Positions 1 through 7,286 of a DNA stretch of 13,366 nucleotides are shown here, piece after piece (positions within the stretch are counted from its first letter, which is position 1; every line of letters starts with the position of its first letter). Source of the stretch: Prevotella sp. CAG:485 (GTDB taxonomy: Bacteria > Bacteroidota > Bacteroidia > Bacteroidales > Muribaculaceae); contig FR897846.1 of assembly GCA_000437495.1 (NCBI GenBank), forward strand, positions 1 to 13,366, in the 5' to 3' direction. The notes under the pieces were generated by a model. It saw nothing but the letters and a program-made list of their open reading frames with translations, was not told where the DNA came from and made no database searches. The translations under genes and the position numbers were made by a program.

Positions 1-42
1 TTAACATTTTTTGTGGAATGGGGTCTAACAGTAAGGATAGAA

Positions 43-648
43 ATGTTTTCAGGAATAGTAGAAGAGGCCGGACGCGTAGTCGGTCTTGAGCGCGAAGGGG
101 GCAACCTGCACATACGGGTAAGCTGCAGCTTTGCCGACGAACTGCATATTGACCAGAGCCTTGCCCACAACGGTGTATGCCTCACCGTGGTAAGCCTTCA
201 CGACGACGGCTCATATACCGTAACGGCCATTCAGGAGACGCTTGACCGCTCGAACCTGGGCTTGCTCAAGATTGGCGACCTGGTCAATCTGGAGCGCTGC
301 ATGCGTATCGACGGCCGTCTCGACGGCCACATCGTGCAGGGACACGTGGACTGCCGGGCCGAATGTGTAGAAGTGCAGGAAGTGGACGGCAGCACATATT
401 TCAAATTCCGGTATCTGGTGAATCCGGAGTTGGTGCGCAAAGGCTATGTAACAGTAGAAAAGGGCTCGGTTACAGTCAACGGCGTGAGCCTGACGGTATG
501 CGACTCGGAGGCTGACAGTTTCCGCGTAGCCATCATCCCCTACACCTTCGAGCACACCAATTTCTGCCGCATAAGCCAAGGCACCATAGTGAATCTGGAG
601 TTTGACATAGTGGGTAAATACATTGCCCGCATCAGCGGACTTCTGTAA
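43..648 (+). CDS. ribE: Riboflavin synthase, alpha chain
   Basis: Cytoplasmic enzyme of vitamin B2 synthesis: it dismutates two 6,7-dimethyl-8-ribityllumazine molecules to riboflavin and a pyrimidinedione. The 201-residue protein is full family length and has the two tandem lumazine-binding repeats: repeat 1 about residues 1-97 with NGVCLTV (43-49), repeat 2 about 98-190 with VNGVSLTV (145-152) and PYTFEHTN (166-173). The family's N-terminal signature MFSGIVEE fixes the start at 43; a longer in-frame reading from position 13 would add ten non-conserved residues, so it was rejected. No other rib gene is visible. The gene stands alone here and ends 19 nt before a strong hairpin terminator. No convincing promoter lies in the 42 nt available upstream. 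Family assignment is firm; the symbol is ribC in some organisms. Confidence 0.96.
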   Translation: MFSGIVEEAGRVVGLEREGGNLHIRVSCSFADELHIDQSLAHNGVCLTVVSLHDDGSYTVTAIQETLDRSNLGLLKIGDLVNLERCMRIDGRLDGHIVQGHVDCRAECVEVQEVDGSTYFKFRYLVNPELVRKGYVTVEKGSVTVNGVSLTVCDSEADSFRVAIIPYTFEHTNFCRISQGTIVNLEFDIVGKYIARISGLL

Positions 649-667
649 TCCCTACTTTATAAATTTA

Positions 668-707
668 CTGAGGATATGCCGGATTGAAATTTCGGGCATA
701 TCCTCAG
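668..707. terminator. Bidirectional hairpin terminator between ribE and the kinase gene
   Basis: A perfect 13-bp inverted repeat (arms 668-680 and 695-707, CTGAGGATATGCC and its complement) encloses a 14-nt loop. On the plus strand it is followed by CTATTTTGG, and on the minus strand by an A/T-rich tract, TAAATTTATAAAG. It sits between two convergent genes (ribE ends at 648, the kinase gene at 740), where it could stop transcription from both sides. Confidence 0.85.
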
Positions 708-739
708 CTATTTTGGTGGCGGCTCCGGACAGAGCGGGG

Positions 740-1246
740 TTATTTTTGGGGAATTACTTCGGGATGTTCATCGGGCTCGGGCGGCTGAAATCCGGCGTAG
801 AAACATTCCAGACGAGCCATTGACACCGGCTGGTCGTTGGCGTCAAGGCCTTTGCGGGCGTCGAGGCGCCGGCGCAGCAGAGCTTTGTCGGCTTGTAAGA
901 AAATCAGCTTCGGCTCAACGCCAAACTGGCGGCAGAGATTGCGCATAACGTCGCGTTTCTGCCGGGAGCATAGGGTGGAATCAACTACTGTGTTGCGCCT
1001 GTCGGCCAAAGCCCTTTCCAGTTGCACCAGCAATTCCATATTTGCCTGCATATACACGGCTCGCTGACGCTCAAGAGGCATCGTGACGAGGTTACGACCA
1101 TGCTGAGCCCAGGCTATCTCGTCGGCCGACAGACGACGGTAGCCCTGCTTCTCAAGCTCTTTGGCATAATGGGTCTTTCCCGAGCCGCTTATGCCGCAGA
1201 GAAGTATTACCTCAGGTGATTCCGGAACTGAATTATTCAAACTCAA
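740..1246 (-). CDS. P-loop kinase-like ATP-binding protein (AAA_33 / polynucleotide-kinase-like)
   Basis: A 168-residue single-domain P-loop protein, probably a cytoplasmic kinase of unknown substrate. Visible are a Walker A motif GISGSGKT (residues 18-25), a VVDSTL segment (87-92) followed by a basic helix, as in T4 polynucleotide kinase and zeta-toxin-like folds, and an Arg-rich lid RRRLDAR (125-131). The start is TTG at 1246; the frame is closed by a stop at 1261 and there is no ATG before the Walker A, so the only other close choice is TTG at 1240. The start lies inside the end of the DUF362 gene (14-nt overlap, different frame), which suggests translational coupling and co-transcription with DUF362 and DUF4923 genes. 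The gene ends 33 nt before the shared terminator. Fold is confident, substrate unknown. No antitoxin-like gene is adjacent, so a zeta-toxin role is unsupported. Confidence 0.82.
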   Translation of the reverse strand: MSLNNSVPESPEVILLCGISGSGKTHYAKELEKQGYRRLSADEIAWAQHGRNLVTMPLERQRAVYMQANMELLVQLERALADRRNTVVDSTLCSRQKRDVMRNLCRQFGVEPKLIFLQADKALLRRRLDARKGLDANDQPVSMARLECFYAGFQPPEPDEHPEVIPQK

Positions 1247-2147
1247 AAGGTACAGGTTCTACATTTACTATTTCATAATTCTGCTGACCGAGGCCGATTT
1301 GTTCGGCATAATCGAGCAGATGAGTGGCATGGCGACCTTCCATGCGTTCAATCAGGTCCTTCTTGCCCGGTTCGGGGTTGTTGTAAATCATATCGACGCA
1401 GGCACGGTCGAGAGCCACGGGGTCAAGACTTGCCAGGATGCCAATGTCGCTGATTTTGGCAGGTTCGGGTCGATAAGCACAGTCGCAGTCAACCGAGAGG
1501 TTGTTGGCCACTGAGATAAAGAGAATATTGTTGCCGGCATGTTTGAAGATAGATGCGCAAGCCTCAGCCATTGATTCCAGGAAATCGTCTTGTTCGCAGA
1601 TTTTAGTGAAGTCGAGAGGCACCTGTTCAGACACCCCTGCAGTGTGAATCAGCGATTTGCCTTTTGCCGACGCCATGCCTATGGCCACATTCTTCAACGC
1701 GCCGCCGAAGCCGGCCATGATATGACCTTTGAAGTGGCTGAGCACCATTGTGAAGTCGTAGTCGAGCCAGTTCTTACCCACAAAATTCTCTTTGATATGC
1801 TTGGGGTTGCCGGGTACGGGGAGAGCCACATCGCCGTCGCGGTCCATGATGTCCACATCGGCAATGGCGGTGAAGCCATGCTCGCGGGCAGTCTGCATGT
1901 GGGCAGGAGTGGTGTTGCGCGTACCCTCGTAAGTGGTGTTGCACTCCACTATGGTGGCGTTGGTCTGCTCTATGAGTTGCTTGATGACGTCAACGCTGAG
2001 GTGATTGGGGTTACCCCCTTCGCCGGTGGAGAGTTTGGCGCAGACGCGGCCCTGAACCGGACGATTCAGCATCTCGTAGACCTTGACTAAGTTCTCGGGA
2101 GTGATGCGGGGGCAGAAATATACTGTCGACGGTTTTTTGGTATCCAT
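1233..2147 (-). CDS. DUF362 domain-containing protein
   Basis: A 304-residue protein made almost entirely of a DUF362 domain, a family of unknown biochemical function often found with iron-sulfur clusters. The recognisable core is the stretch at about residues 138-157 (HFKGHIMAGFGGALKN and following), followed by NNLSVDCDC (206-212) and the ILASLDPVALDRACVDMI region (227-244). It has no signal peptide or membrane segment and, unlike longer family members, no C-terminal ferredoxin domain with CxxCxxC motifs; the Cys pair in DCDC is the only obvious candidate for metal binding. ATG at 2147 starts 10 nt after the DUF4923 stop, so the two are probably one transcript, and the kinase gene overlaps its 3' end. 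No substrate can be inferred from the sequence. Confidence 0.9.
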   Translation of the reverse strand: MDTKKPSTVYFCPRITPENLVKVYEMLNRPVQGRVCAKLSTGEGGNPNHLSVDVIKQLIEQTNATIVECNTTYEGTRNTTPAHMQTAREHGFTAIADVDIMDRDGDVALPVPGNPKHIKENFVGKNWLDYDFTMVLSHFKGHIMAGFGGALKNVAIGMASAKGKSLIHTAGVSEQVPLDFTKICEQDDFLESMAEACASIFKHAGNNILFISVANNLSVDCDCAYRPEPAKISDIGILASLDPVALDRACVDMIYNNPEPGKKDLIERMEGRHATHLLDYAEQIGLGQQNYEIVNVEPVPFEFE

Positions 2148-2157
2148 GAAGCGTGTA

Positions 2158-2925
2158 TTATTTTTTCTTTCTTTGTTTCAGAATATTGATGAGTGTTCCC
2201 AGTCCGGGTTCATTCTGTATTTCCTGCTGAATGGAATCGCCGGAGGTACTGTTCGTAGGATTCTGAGGCGTCTGCGAGCCCTGAACAAGCTTCATGCCGA
2301 GGCCCACGTAGATGCCTTCATATTGATTGAGAATAGCATCGAGGCTCTTAGCCAGACTGTTGCCCGACAGTTTTGCCACTATGGCCATCAGCTCCTTGAT
2401 TTTTGCCACGTCAAACATCAAATCCATTGTCTGCGACGTTTTGCGCACATAAAGGGGCACCGACGAAAGATTCATGCCTAACATCTTTATGTTGAAGAGA
2501 AATTCGCCTTTGCCCTGTTTGGTTATCACACCGTTGATGGTGCCCCGACGGCATTTTATGGAGCAGTTGCCATCTTTATCAATGGTTACTACGGCGCCTG
2601 TGAGGCCATATTTCTGGAAATACGGGTCAATGTCAGTCTGCAGTTTGGCTGCCACGGCGGCGCCGCCTGCTTTTGCCAGCAAATCTTCGCTCTTGAAGGC
2701 CACCGCCGAACCGTCGATGGTCCATTGTCCTGCCATATCGGCTATTTCCACGTCGGAGCGCGACAGCACACCCTCAATGAGATTGCCTATGGTGGCACCT
2801 ATGGTTGAACTCTGACCGGAGGATGACTGGCCGCCGGGATTGAAAATCTGCGTCCAGTCCCATGCAAAGGCATGAAGAGGGAGCAAGATGAATGAGAGAA
2901 GGAGAATGGATGTGATTCGTTTCAT
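2158..2925 (-). CDS. DUF4923 family exported protein
   Basis: A 255-residue protein with a signal peptide (residues 1-21, MKRITS then a hydrophobic run ending LHAFA, probable cleavage before W22), so it is exported to the periplasm or outer membrane. The mature part matches the Bacteroidota DUF4923 family: a MAGQWTIDGSAVAF segment (64-77), the LLAKAGGAAVAAKL helix (82-95), a beta-rich region with DKDGNCSIKCRRGTINGV (117-133) and a C-terminal helix around FDVAKIKELM (171-180). The last 40 residues are a polar, low-complexity tail rich in Gln, Asn and Lys. Only two cysteines occur (C121, C125), close enough to form a disulfide. It is first of a probable three-gene unit with DUF362 and the kinase. 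Function unknown; I saw no clean TAnnTTTG promoter in the 92 nt upstream, so transcription may read through from rsgA. Confidence 0.86.
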   Translation of the reverse strand: MKRITSILLLSFILLPLHAFAWDWTQIFNPGGQSSSGQSSTIGATIGNLIEGVLSRSDVEIADMAGQWTIDGSAVAFKSEDLLAKAGGAAVAAKLQTDIDPYFQKYGLTGAVVTIDKDGNCSIKCRRGTINGVITKQGKGEFLFNIKMLGMNLSSVPLYVRKTSQTMDLMFDVAKIKELMAIVAKLSGNSLAKSLDAILNQYEGIYVGLGMKLVQGSQTPQNPTNSTSGDSIQQEIQNEPGLGTLINILKQRKKK

Positions 2926-3017
2926 GAAAATTATACGTTTCAGAGTTTGAATTTATTGCCTTTGTGGAGCACAAAAATCCAAGCTGTCAGGCTATTACGC
3001 AGACGCTCCTGCGCGGC

Positions 3018-3983
3018 TCAGAAAGGCTTGCGGTATTTGTCGGCACCCTCGGCCTCTTCCACCTCTTCCAGAATCGACAGATAAGAAGTATATCGGCTTT
3101 GCGCAATCCTGTGCTCCTCAAGTGCCTGGCGCACAGCGCATCCGGGTTCGTTGCGATGGCTGCAGTCGGAATACTTGCATTGGTTGGAGAAGTGGAAAAT
3201 TTCAGGGAAGTAATGCCCCACGCTTCGCTTGTCGAAATCAATGGTGCCGAACCCCCTTACACCCGGCACGTCAATCACGGCGCCCCCACCGGGCAAAGTC
3301 AGCATCTCTGAGAAAGTGGTGGTATGGGTGCCGGTGTGATAAAGCTCGCTGATGGCGCCGGTCTTGAGTCCGGCATCTGGTATCAGGGCATTGATGATGG
3401 AGCTTTTGCCCACGCCGCTGTTGCCGGCCAACAGAGTTGTCTTGCCCTGCAGCTCGCCCATCAATTCAGCTATACCATCACCCGTGGTGGCCGAGGTAAA
3501 AAAGACTTTGTAACCTATTGACTGATAGAGAGTTCTGAGCGCTTCGGCATATTCGCGATCGTCGGCATCCCAGATATCCTCTTTGTTGATAATGATGAGG
3601 GCCGGTATGGAATAGGCTTCGGCAGTGGCCAGAAAACGGTCGATGAAGGTGGTTGGTGTGAGCGGGTCACGCACGCTGCACACCAGGGCTGCCAGGTCAA
3701 TGTTGGCTGCAAGAATATGACTCTCTTTCGACAGGTTGGAGGCTCGGCGAATGATGTAGTTTCTGCGCGGCTCAACGGCAGTGATGTAATATTCGCCTCC
3801 GGCCGGATTCACCGTAACGCGGTCGCCTACGCTCACGGGATTGGTAGTGCGTATGCCTTTGATGCGGAAATTGCCTTTTACGCGACAATCAACCAGCTCA
3901 TTGTCGGTAGTGCCGTCGATATGCACCTGAAAACGGCTTCCGAGATTACGGACCACAAGGCCCTTCTGCCCGTTAGCACTCAC
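3018..3983 (-). CDS. rsgA: Small ribosomal subunit biogenesis GTPase RsgA
   Basis: Circularly permuted GTPase that acts late in 30S subunit maturation. From the GTG start the protein is 321 residues, normal for the family. An N-terminal OB-fold (about 6-75) is followed by the permuted GTPase with G4 NKED (133-136), G5 SATTG (164-168), G1 GNSGVGKS (187-194) and G3 DVPG (238-241), then a zinc knuckle with C269, C274, H276 and C282. I chose GTG at 3983 because it gives the usual GLVVRNLGS-like N-terminus and its GTGA overlaps the TGA stop of the upstream TonB-like gene, a classic coupled arrangement. The frame stays open 60 codons further upstream, but that stretch is Arg-rich, non-conserved and lies inside the TonB-like gene. 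Ninety-two nt separate it from the next minus-strand gene, with no strong terminator seen. Confidence 0.95.
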   Translation of the reverse strand: MSANGQKGLVVRNLGSRFQVHIDGTTDNELVDCRVKGNFRIKGIRTTNPVSVGDRVTVNPAGGEYYITAVEPRRNYIIRRASNLSKESHILAANIDLAALVCSVRDPLTPTTFIDRFLATAEAYSIPALIIINKEDIWDADDREYAEALRTLYQSIGYKVFFTSATTGDGIAELMGELQGKTTLLAGNSGVGKSSIINALIPDAGLKTGAISELYHTGTHTTTFSEMLTLPGGGAVIDVPGVRGFGTIDFDKRSVGHYFPEIFHFSNQCKYSDCSHRNEPGCAVRQALEEHRIAQSRYTSYLSILEEVEEAEGADKYRKPF

Positions 3984-4441
3984 CGGCGGAAAGTTATTGG
4001 ATATACTACTCTGACGGGTACGGGGCGACCGTTCATTCGGCCTGGCTTCCATGCCGGCATCTTGTTGATAACCCTCTTGGCCTCGCAGTTGAGAGAATGT
4101 TCCACTCCGCGCAGCACTTTGACGTTCGACACGGCGCCGTCGGGCATGACGATGAAGGAACACATCACGCGCCCCTGAACGCCGTGGCGATAGGCTTTTT
4201 CGGGGTACACTCGCGTGCGGTTGATGAATTTAATCATCTTCTCTTCGCCGCCCGGGAAAGAGGGCTTGTCGGTAACATAGTCGTATTCGTAGACTTCGAG
4301 ATAAACGGTGGAACCGGCGGCATTGGTGCCGCAGTTCACGTATGCTGTCTGCGCTTTTGCTCCGGCCGGAACAAGGCACGAAGCTACAAGGGCTACACAC
4401 CCGGCGCCACATATTTTATGGAGAAGATTTTTCAGAGTCAT
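3980..4441 (-). CDS. Secreted TonB C-terminal-domain (energy-transducer-like) protein
   Basis: A 153-residue protein with a signal peptide (residues 1-30, predicted cleavage AKA|QTA) and a TonB C-terminal domain at about 66-152: FPGGEEKMIKFI (62-73), YPEKA (79-83), GRVMCSFIVMPDGAVSNVKVLRG (split across 90-112) and the terminal VRVVYPITF (143-151). Genuine TonB proteins carry an N-terminal membrane anchor and a Pro-rich spanner; both are absent. It is therefore more likely a free periplasmic or envelope TonB-fold protein than the motor-coupled transducer. No ExbB/ExbD genes are near. ATG at 4441 is preferred over an in-frame GTG at 4462, because the predicted -7 box (4467-4474) puts the transcript start near 4460. 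Its stop overlaps the rsgA start by 4 nt. C37, C94 and C119 are in the mature part. Partner and role are unknown. Confidence 0.86.
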   Translation of the reverse strand: MTLKNLLHKICGAGCVALVASCLVPAGAKAQTAYVNCGTNAAGSTVYLEVYEYDYVTDKPSFPGGEEKMIKFINRTRVYPEKAYRHGVQGRVMCSFIVMPDGAVSNVKVLRGVEHSLNCEAKRVINKMPAWKPGRMNGRPVPVRVVYPITFRR

Positions 4442-4466
4442 TTCATGCTGTGAGCTTATCACAGAG

Positions 4467-4497
4467 CAAAGTTAGCCAACTGTCCCGAACCGCGCAA
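4467..4497 (-). promoter_or_regulatory. Bacteroidota-type promoter for the TonB-like/rsgA transcript
   Basis: Read on the minus strand, 4474-4467 is TAACTTTG, a perfect TAnnTTTG -7 box. A TTG (plus-strand CAA at 4495-4497) lies 20 nt upstream and fits the -33 element. The predicted transcript start is near 4460, giving a leader of about 20 nt before the ATG at 4441. Confidence 0.75.
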
Positions 4498-4504
4498 GAA
4501 AGGG

Positions 4505-4525
4505 GGCCTCAAAGGGGCCATTTTT
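4505..4525 (+). terminator. Small hairpin with T-run, possible antisense terminator
   Basis: GGCCTC (4505-4510) pairs with GGGGCC (4514-4519) around an AAA loop (one G-T wobble), followed by ATTTTT on the plus strand. No plus-strand gene precedes it, so if it works it would stop transcripts running antisense to the TonB-like/rsgA genes before they reach porQ. The stem is only six base pairs, so it may be chance. Confidence 0.35.
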
Positions 4526-4557
4526 AACCTATTTTAAATCTATCATTAATAAATAAT

Positions 4558-4576
4558 AAAATCATTTGATGATTTT
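4558..4576. promoter_or_regulatory. 19-bp palindrome upstream of porQ, candidate operator
   Basis: Perfect 8-bp arms AAAATCAT and ATGATTTT flank TTG. It lies in the A/T-rich divergent region, 50 nt before the porQ ATG. No clean TAnnTTTG box was found for porQ; the nearest, GATTTTTG (4571-4578), has one mismatch and no -33 partner and overlaps the right arm. The symmetry suits a dimeric regulator but could equally be chance in A/T-rich DNA. Confidence 0.35.
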
Positions 4577-4626
4577 TGGCCTTCTCATAAAATAAGGGGA
4601 GCCGAAATCTCGTTAGAGAAACAGAG

Positions 4627-5661
4627 ATGAATAGACTTAGCCGAATAATAGCGGTAATTGCCGCAAGTGTGCTATTTCATTTCGGGGCCCAGGCCCAGGA
4701 AGGGAGCAGCGCTTACAGTTTTCTGCGCATTCCGGTGTCGTCGCAGGCCTTTGCCTTGGGCGGCACCAACATCAGCAGCATCAACCCGGACCTTAGTCTG
4801 GTAGACCAGAACCCGGCTCTGTTAGGCCCCGAGATTGAGGCTCAGATGGGACTCGGATATATGCATTATCTGGGTTCAAGCAACTTTGCGAGCGCGCGTT
4901 ACGGCATGGGCGCCACCGAACATTCGGCATGGAGCGCGGGTCTGCGCTTCCTGAGCCACGGCTCCATTCAGGGGTACGACGAGATGGGTACGCCCACAGG
5001 CACTTTTCACCCTCAAGACCTGGTGATTGACGGCCTTTACAGCCACGACTTCAACGACCGGTGGCGCGGCGGCATAACGCTGAAGTTCATCTACAGCCAT
5101 TACGAGCGTTATGAGGCTGTGGCTTTGGCTGCAGACCTCGGTGTGAACTATTATGACCCGGAAAAGGACTTCTCTTTCTCGGCTGTGATAAAGAATGCCG
5201 GCGGCCAGGTGAAACAGTTCAACGACCATTACGACCGTCTGCCCTTCGACATCCAGTTAGGCATCACCAAAGGTCTTGGCAAGTCTCCCTTCCAGCTCAG
5301 CGTTACGGCCACTCACCTCACCAAATGGAAGCTCCCCTATTACGAGCACAAGGATGAGAACGACCTGGAAGTGCAGGTGAAGAAGGATAATTTTGCAGGC
5401 AACTTCTTCCGCCATCTCATCTTCGGCATTCAGCTGACGCCTTCGCCGAACTTTTACGCGGCTCTGGCCTACAACTACAAGACACGCACCGACATGGGCA
5501 CCTATCAGCGCAATTTCCTCAGCGGCTTCTCCATAGGCACAGGCTTCAGGGTGCGGTCGATGGGCTTCGGCGTGGCCTACGCCATGCCTCATAAAAAGGC
5601 GTCGTCTATAATGGTGAATTTCACACTCAATATCTTTGAAGTGATACCAAAACCTAATTGA
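4627..5661 (+). CDS. porQ: Type IX secretion system protein PorQ
   Basis: A 344-residue outer-membrane beta-barrel-like protein of the PorV/FadL-related group. In Porphyromonas gingivalis PorQ belongs to the cell-surface attachment complex (with PorU, PorV and PorZ) that cleaves and anchors type IX cargo. A signal peptide (1-23, AQA|QEG) precedes the characteristic N-terminal motif YSFLRIPVSSQAFALGG (30-46) and a series of alternating beta strands with aromatic ends. The length is close to that of the known protein. ATG at 4627 is the natural start, directly before the signal peptide. It leads a tight operon, with only 6 nt to cmk; the porQ-cmk-ispH order recurs in Bacteroidales as far as I recall. 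It implies that the host has, or had, a type IX system, whose other genes are not in this window. Confidence 0.9.
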   Translation: MNRLSRIIAVIAASVLFHFGAQAQEGSSAYSFLRIPVSSQAFALGGTNISSINPDLSLVDQNPALLGPEIEAQMGLGYMHYLGSSNFASARYGMGATEHSAWSAGLRFLSHGSIQGYDEMGTPTGTFHPQDLVIDGLYSHDFNDRWRGGITLKFIYSHYERYEAVALAADLGVNYYDPEKDFSFSAVIKNAGGQVKQFNDHYDRLPFDIQLGITKGLGKSPFQLSVTATHLTKWKLPYYEHKDENDLEVQVKKDNFAGNFFRHLIFGIQLTPSPNFYAALAYNYKTRTDMGTYQRNFLSGFSIGTGFRVRSMGFGVAYAMPHKKASSIMVNFTLNIFEVIPKPN

Positions 5662-5667
5662 TACTCA

Positions 5668-6405
5668 ATGACACAAGATACCCAATGCGCCAACCCCGCT
5701 GCGCCTAAAATTATTGTAGCCATCGACGGTTACAGCTCATCGGGGAAAAGCACTATGGCGCGCGCTTTGGCACGCAAAATCGGCTACCGGTACGTAGACA
5801 CCGGTGCCATGTACCGCGCCGTTACTCTCTTTGCGCTGCGCCACGATATGGCGGCCAACGGCAAGGTCAACACAGAGGCACTGATTGGTCAGCTGCCGCA
5901 GATTCACATCAGCTTCGCCCCTACCGGCGCCGACGGTGTGAGCCACTGTCTGCTCAACGGCGAGGATGTGGAAAAGGAGATAAGGCAGCTGCCGGTGTCG
6001 GAGCATGTGAGTCCGGTGGCAGCCATACCTGCCGTGCGGCATTTTCTGGTGAAGGAACAGCAGGCCATGGGCCACGACAAGGGCATTGTGATGGATGGCC
6101 GCGACATCGGCACAACGGTGTTCCCTCAGGCTGAGCTGAAGGTGTTCGTCAATGCGTCGGCCGAGACGCGTGCCCGCCGCCGTTACCACGAGATGCTGGC
6201 AAAAGGCGACAAGCCCGATTACGAAGAGGTGCTCGCCAACATTCGCGAACGCGACCATATTGACAGCACACGGAGCGAATCGCCTCTGCGCCGAGCCGAC
6301 GATGCGCTGTTGCTCGACAATGACAATATGACGCTGGAACAACAGGAAGAATGGCTCTGCCGCCATTATAATGAGGTTGTGAAGCATCTGGCCGAAGGGA
6401 AATGA
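5668..6405 (+). CDS. cmk: (d)CMP kinase (cytidylate kinase)
   Basis: Cytoplasmic nucleoside monophosphate kinase that makes CDP and dCDP from CMP and dCMP with ATP, serving nucleotide salvage and DNA, RNA and phospholipid precursor supply. The 245-residue protein has a Walker A loop GYSSSGKS (21-28), the CMP-binding VDTGAMYRA (43-51), the conserved DGRDIGTTVFP (143-153) and an Arg-rich lid around 167-172 (RARRRY). The first dozen residues are a non-conserved extension; no internal start before the Walker A is better placed. The ATG lies 6 nt after the porQ stop. The stop shares ATGA with the ispH start, indicating translational coupling. Confidence 0.96.
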   Translation: MTQDTQCANPAAPKIIVAIDGYSSSGKSTMARALARKIGYRYVDTGAMYRAVTLFALRHDMAANGKVNTEALIGQLPQIHISFAPTGADGVSHCLLNGEDVEKEIRQLPVSEHVSPVAAIPAVRHFLVKEQQAMGHDKGIVMDGRDIGTTVFPQAELKVFVNASAETRARRRYHEMLAKGDKPDYEEVLANIRERDHIDSTRSESPLRRADDALLLDNDNMTLEQQEEWLCRHYNEVVKHLAEGK

Positions 6406-7286
6406 CCAAAACTCCTATTATAGAGATTGACTCGCAAAGCGGATTCTGTTTCGGCGTTGTGGGTGCCATACGGTGTGCAGAGAAGCATCTGAAAGAGGGT
6501 CAGCCGCTCTTCTGCCTGGGCGACATTGTGCATAATGCCGACGAAGTGGAGAGGCTGCGCCGCTGTGGTTTGCATACCATAGAGCATAAGGATTTGCCGG
6601 CGCTGAAGGGCAAGAGGGTGTTGCTGCGGGCTCACGGCGAGCCGCCGTCAACCTATCAGACAGCCCGCGAGAACAATATAGAGATTATAGATGCCACCTG
6701 TCCGGTGGTACTCCAGCTGCAACGCCGCATCAAAGAGGCATACGAACGTCCGTCGGCGCGGCGGCCGCTGATTATCATCTACGGCAAACGGGGTCACGCT
6801 GAAGTCAACGGCCTTGTGGGACAGACCAACGGCGAGGCCGTTGTGGTGGAAGAGGAAAGCGAACTCGACGCCCTGGACCTGAACCGTGATGTGGAGCTTT
6901 ATTCGCAGACTACCAAGTCGCTGAGCGGCTTTCAGCGCATGATTCATGCCATTCAGGAACGCAAGACCTCAGGGTCGTTCAAATATTTCGACACCATCTG
7001 CCGCCAGGTGGCAAACCGTATGGCTCACATACGCGAGTTTGCCCGCACTCATGAGGTGATAATTTTTGTGTGCGGCGCCAAGAGCAGCAACGGCAAAGCT
7101 CTTTACGAGGCTTGTCGCAACGTAAATCCGAGCAGCTATCTCACCGTGAATGAGACTGGTCTGCAGAGCGATTGGTTCAAGGATGCCGACACGGTGGGTA
7201 TCTGCGGCGCCACCTCTACCCCGTCGTGGCTGATGAATAAGGTAAAAGACCGTATAGAAGAAATATGTACCCTCTCAGAGAAATAG
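6402..7286 (+). CDS. ispH: 4-hydroxy-3-methylbut-2-enyl diphosphate reductase IspH
   Basis: Iron-sulfur enzyme of the last step of the MEP pathway: it reduces HMBPP to isopentenyl and dimethylallyl diphosphate. The three cluster-binding cysteines are present at C16 (SGFCFGV), C100 (DATCPV) and C200 (DTICRQV). Substrate-binding residues also match: H44, H132 with E134 (RGHAEVNG), SSN (228-230) and the late GATSTPSW (269-276). At 294 residues it is normal length and not fused to ribosomal protein S1 as in some Firmicutes. ATG overlaps the cmk stop by 4 nt; its own 3' end overlaps the tadA start by 22 nt. It supplies the C5 units used for the menaquinone side chain, which is attached by menA two genes downstream. 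Confidence 0.97.
   Translation: MTKTPIIEIDSQSGFCFGVVGAIRCAEKHLKEGQPLFCLGDIVHNADEVERLRRCGLHTIEHKDLPALKGKRVLLRAHGEPPSTYQTARENNIEIIDATCPVVLQLQRRIKEAYERPSARRPLIIIYGKRGHAEVNGLVGQTNGEAVVVEEESELDALDLNRDVELYSQTTKSLSGFQRMIHAIQERKTSGSFKYFDTICRQVANRMAHIREFARTHEVIIFVCGAKSSNGKALYEACRNVNPSSYLTVNETGLQSDWFKDADTVGICGATSTPSWLMNKVKDRIEEICTLSEK

Noticed and set aside
740..1246. Zeta-type toxin of a toxin-antitoxin pair
   Set aside because: The fold is related, but no small antitoxin gene is adjacent and the gene is joined to DUF362/DUF4923 genes.
1590..2090. Plus-strand open frame opposite the DUF362 gene (166 codons)
   Set aside because: His/Ala/Val-rich shadow translation; the opposite strand carries a conserved family.
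2926..3017. Promoter for the DUF4923 gene in the 92-nt gap
   Set aside because: The best minus-strand box, GATTTTTG, has one mismatch and no -33 partner at the right distance.
3984..4163. 60-codon upstream extension of rsgA
   Set aside because: It lies within the TonB-like coding region, is Arg-rich and not like RsgA; GTG at 3983 is better supported.
5737..6387. Long minus-strand open frame opposite cmk (216 codons)
   Set aside because: It is a shadow of cmk in G/C-rich coding DNA; its translation has no recognisable domain and cmk is unmistakable.
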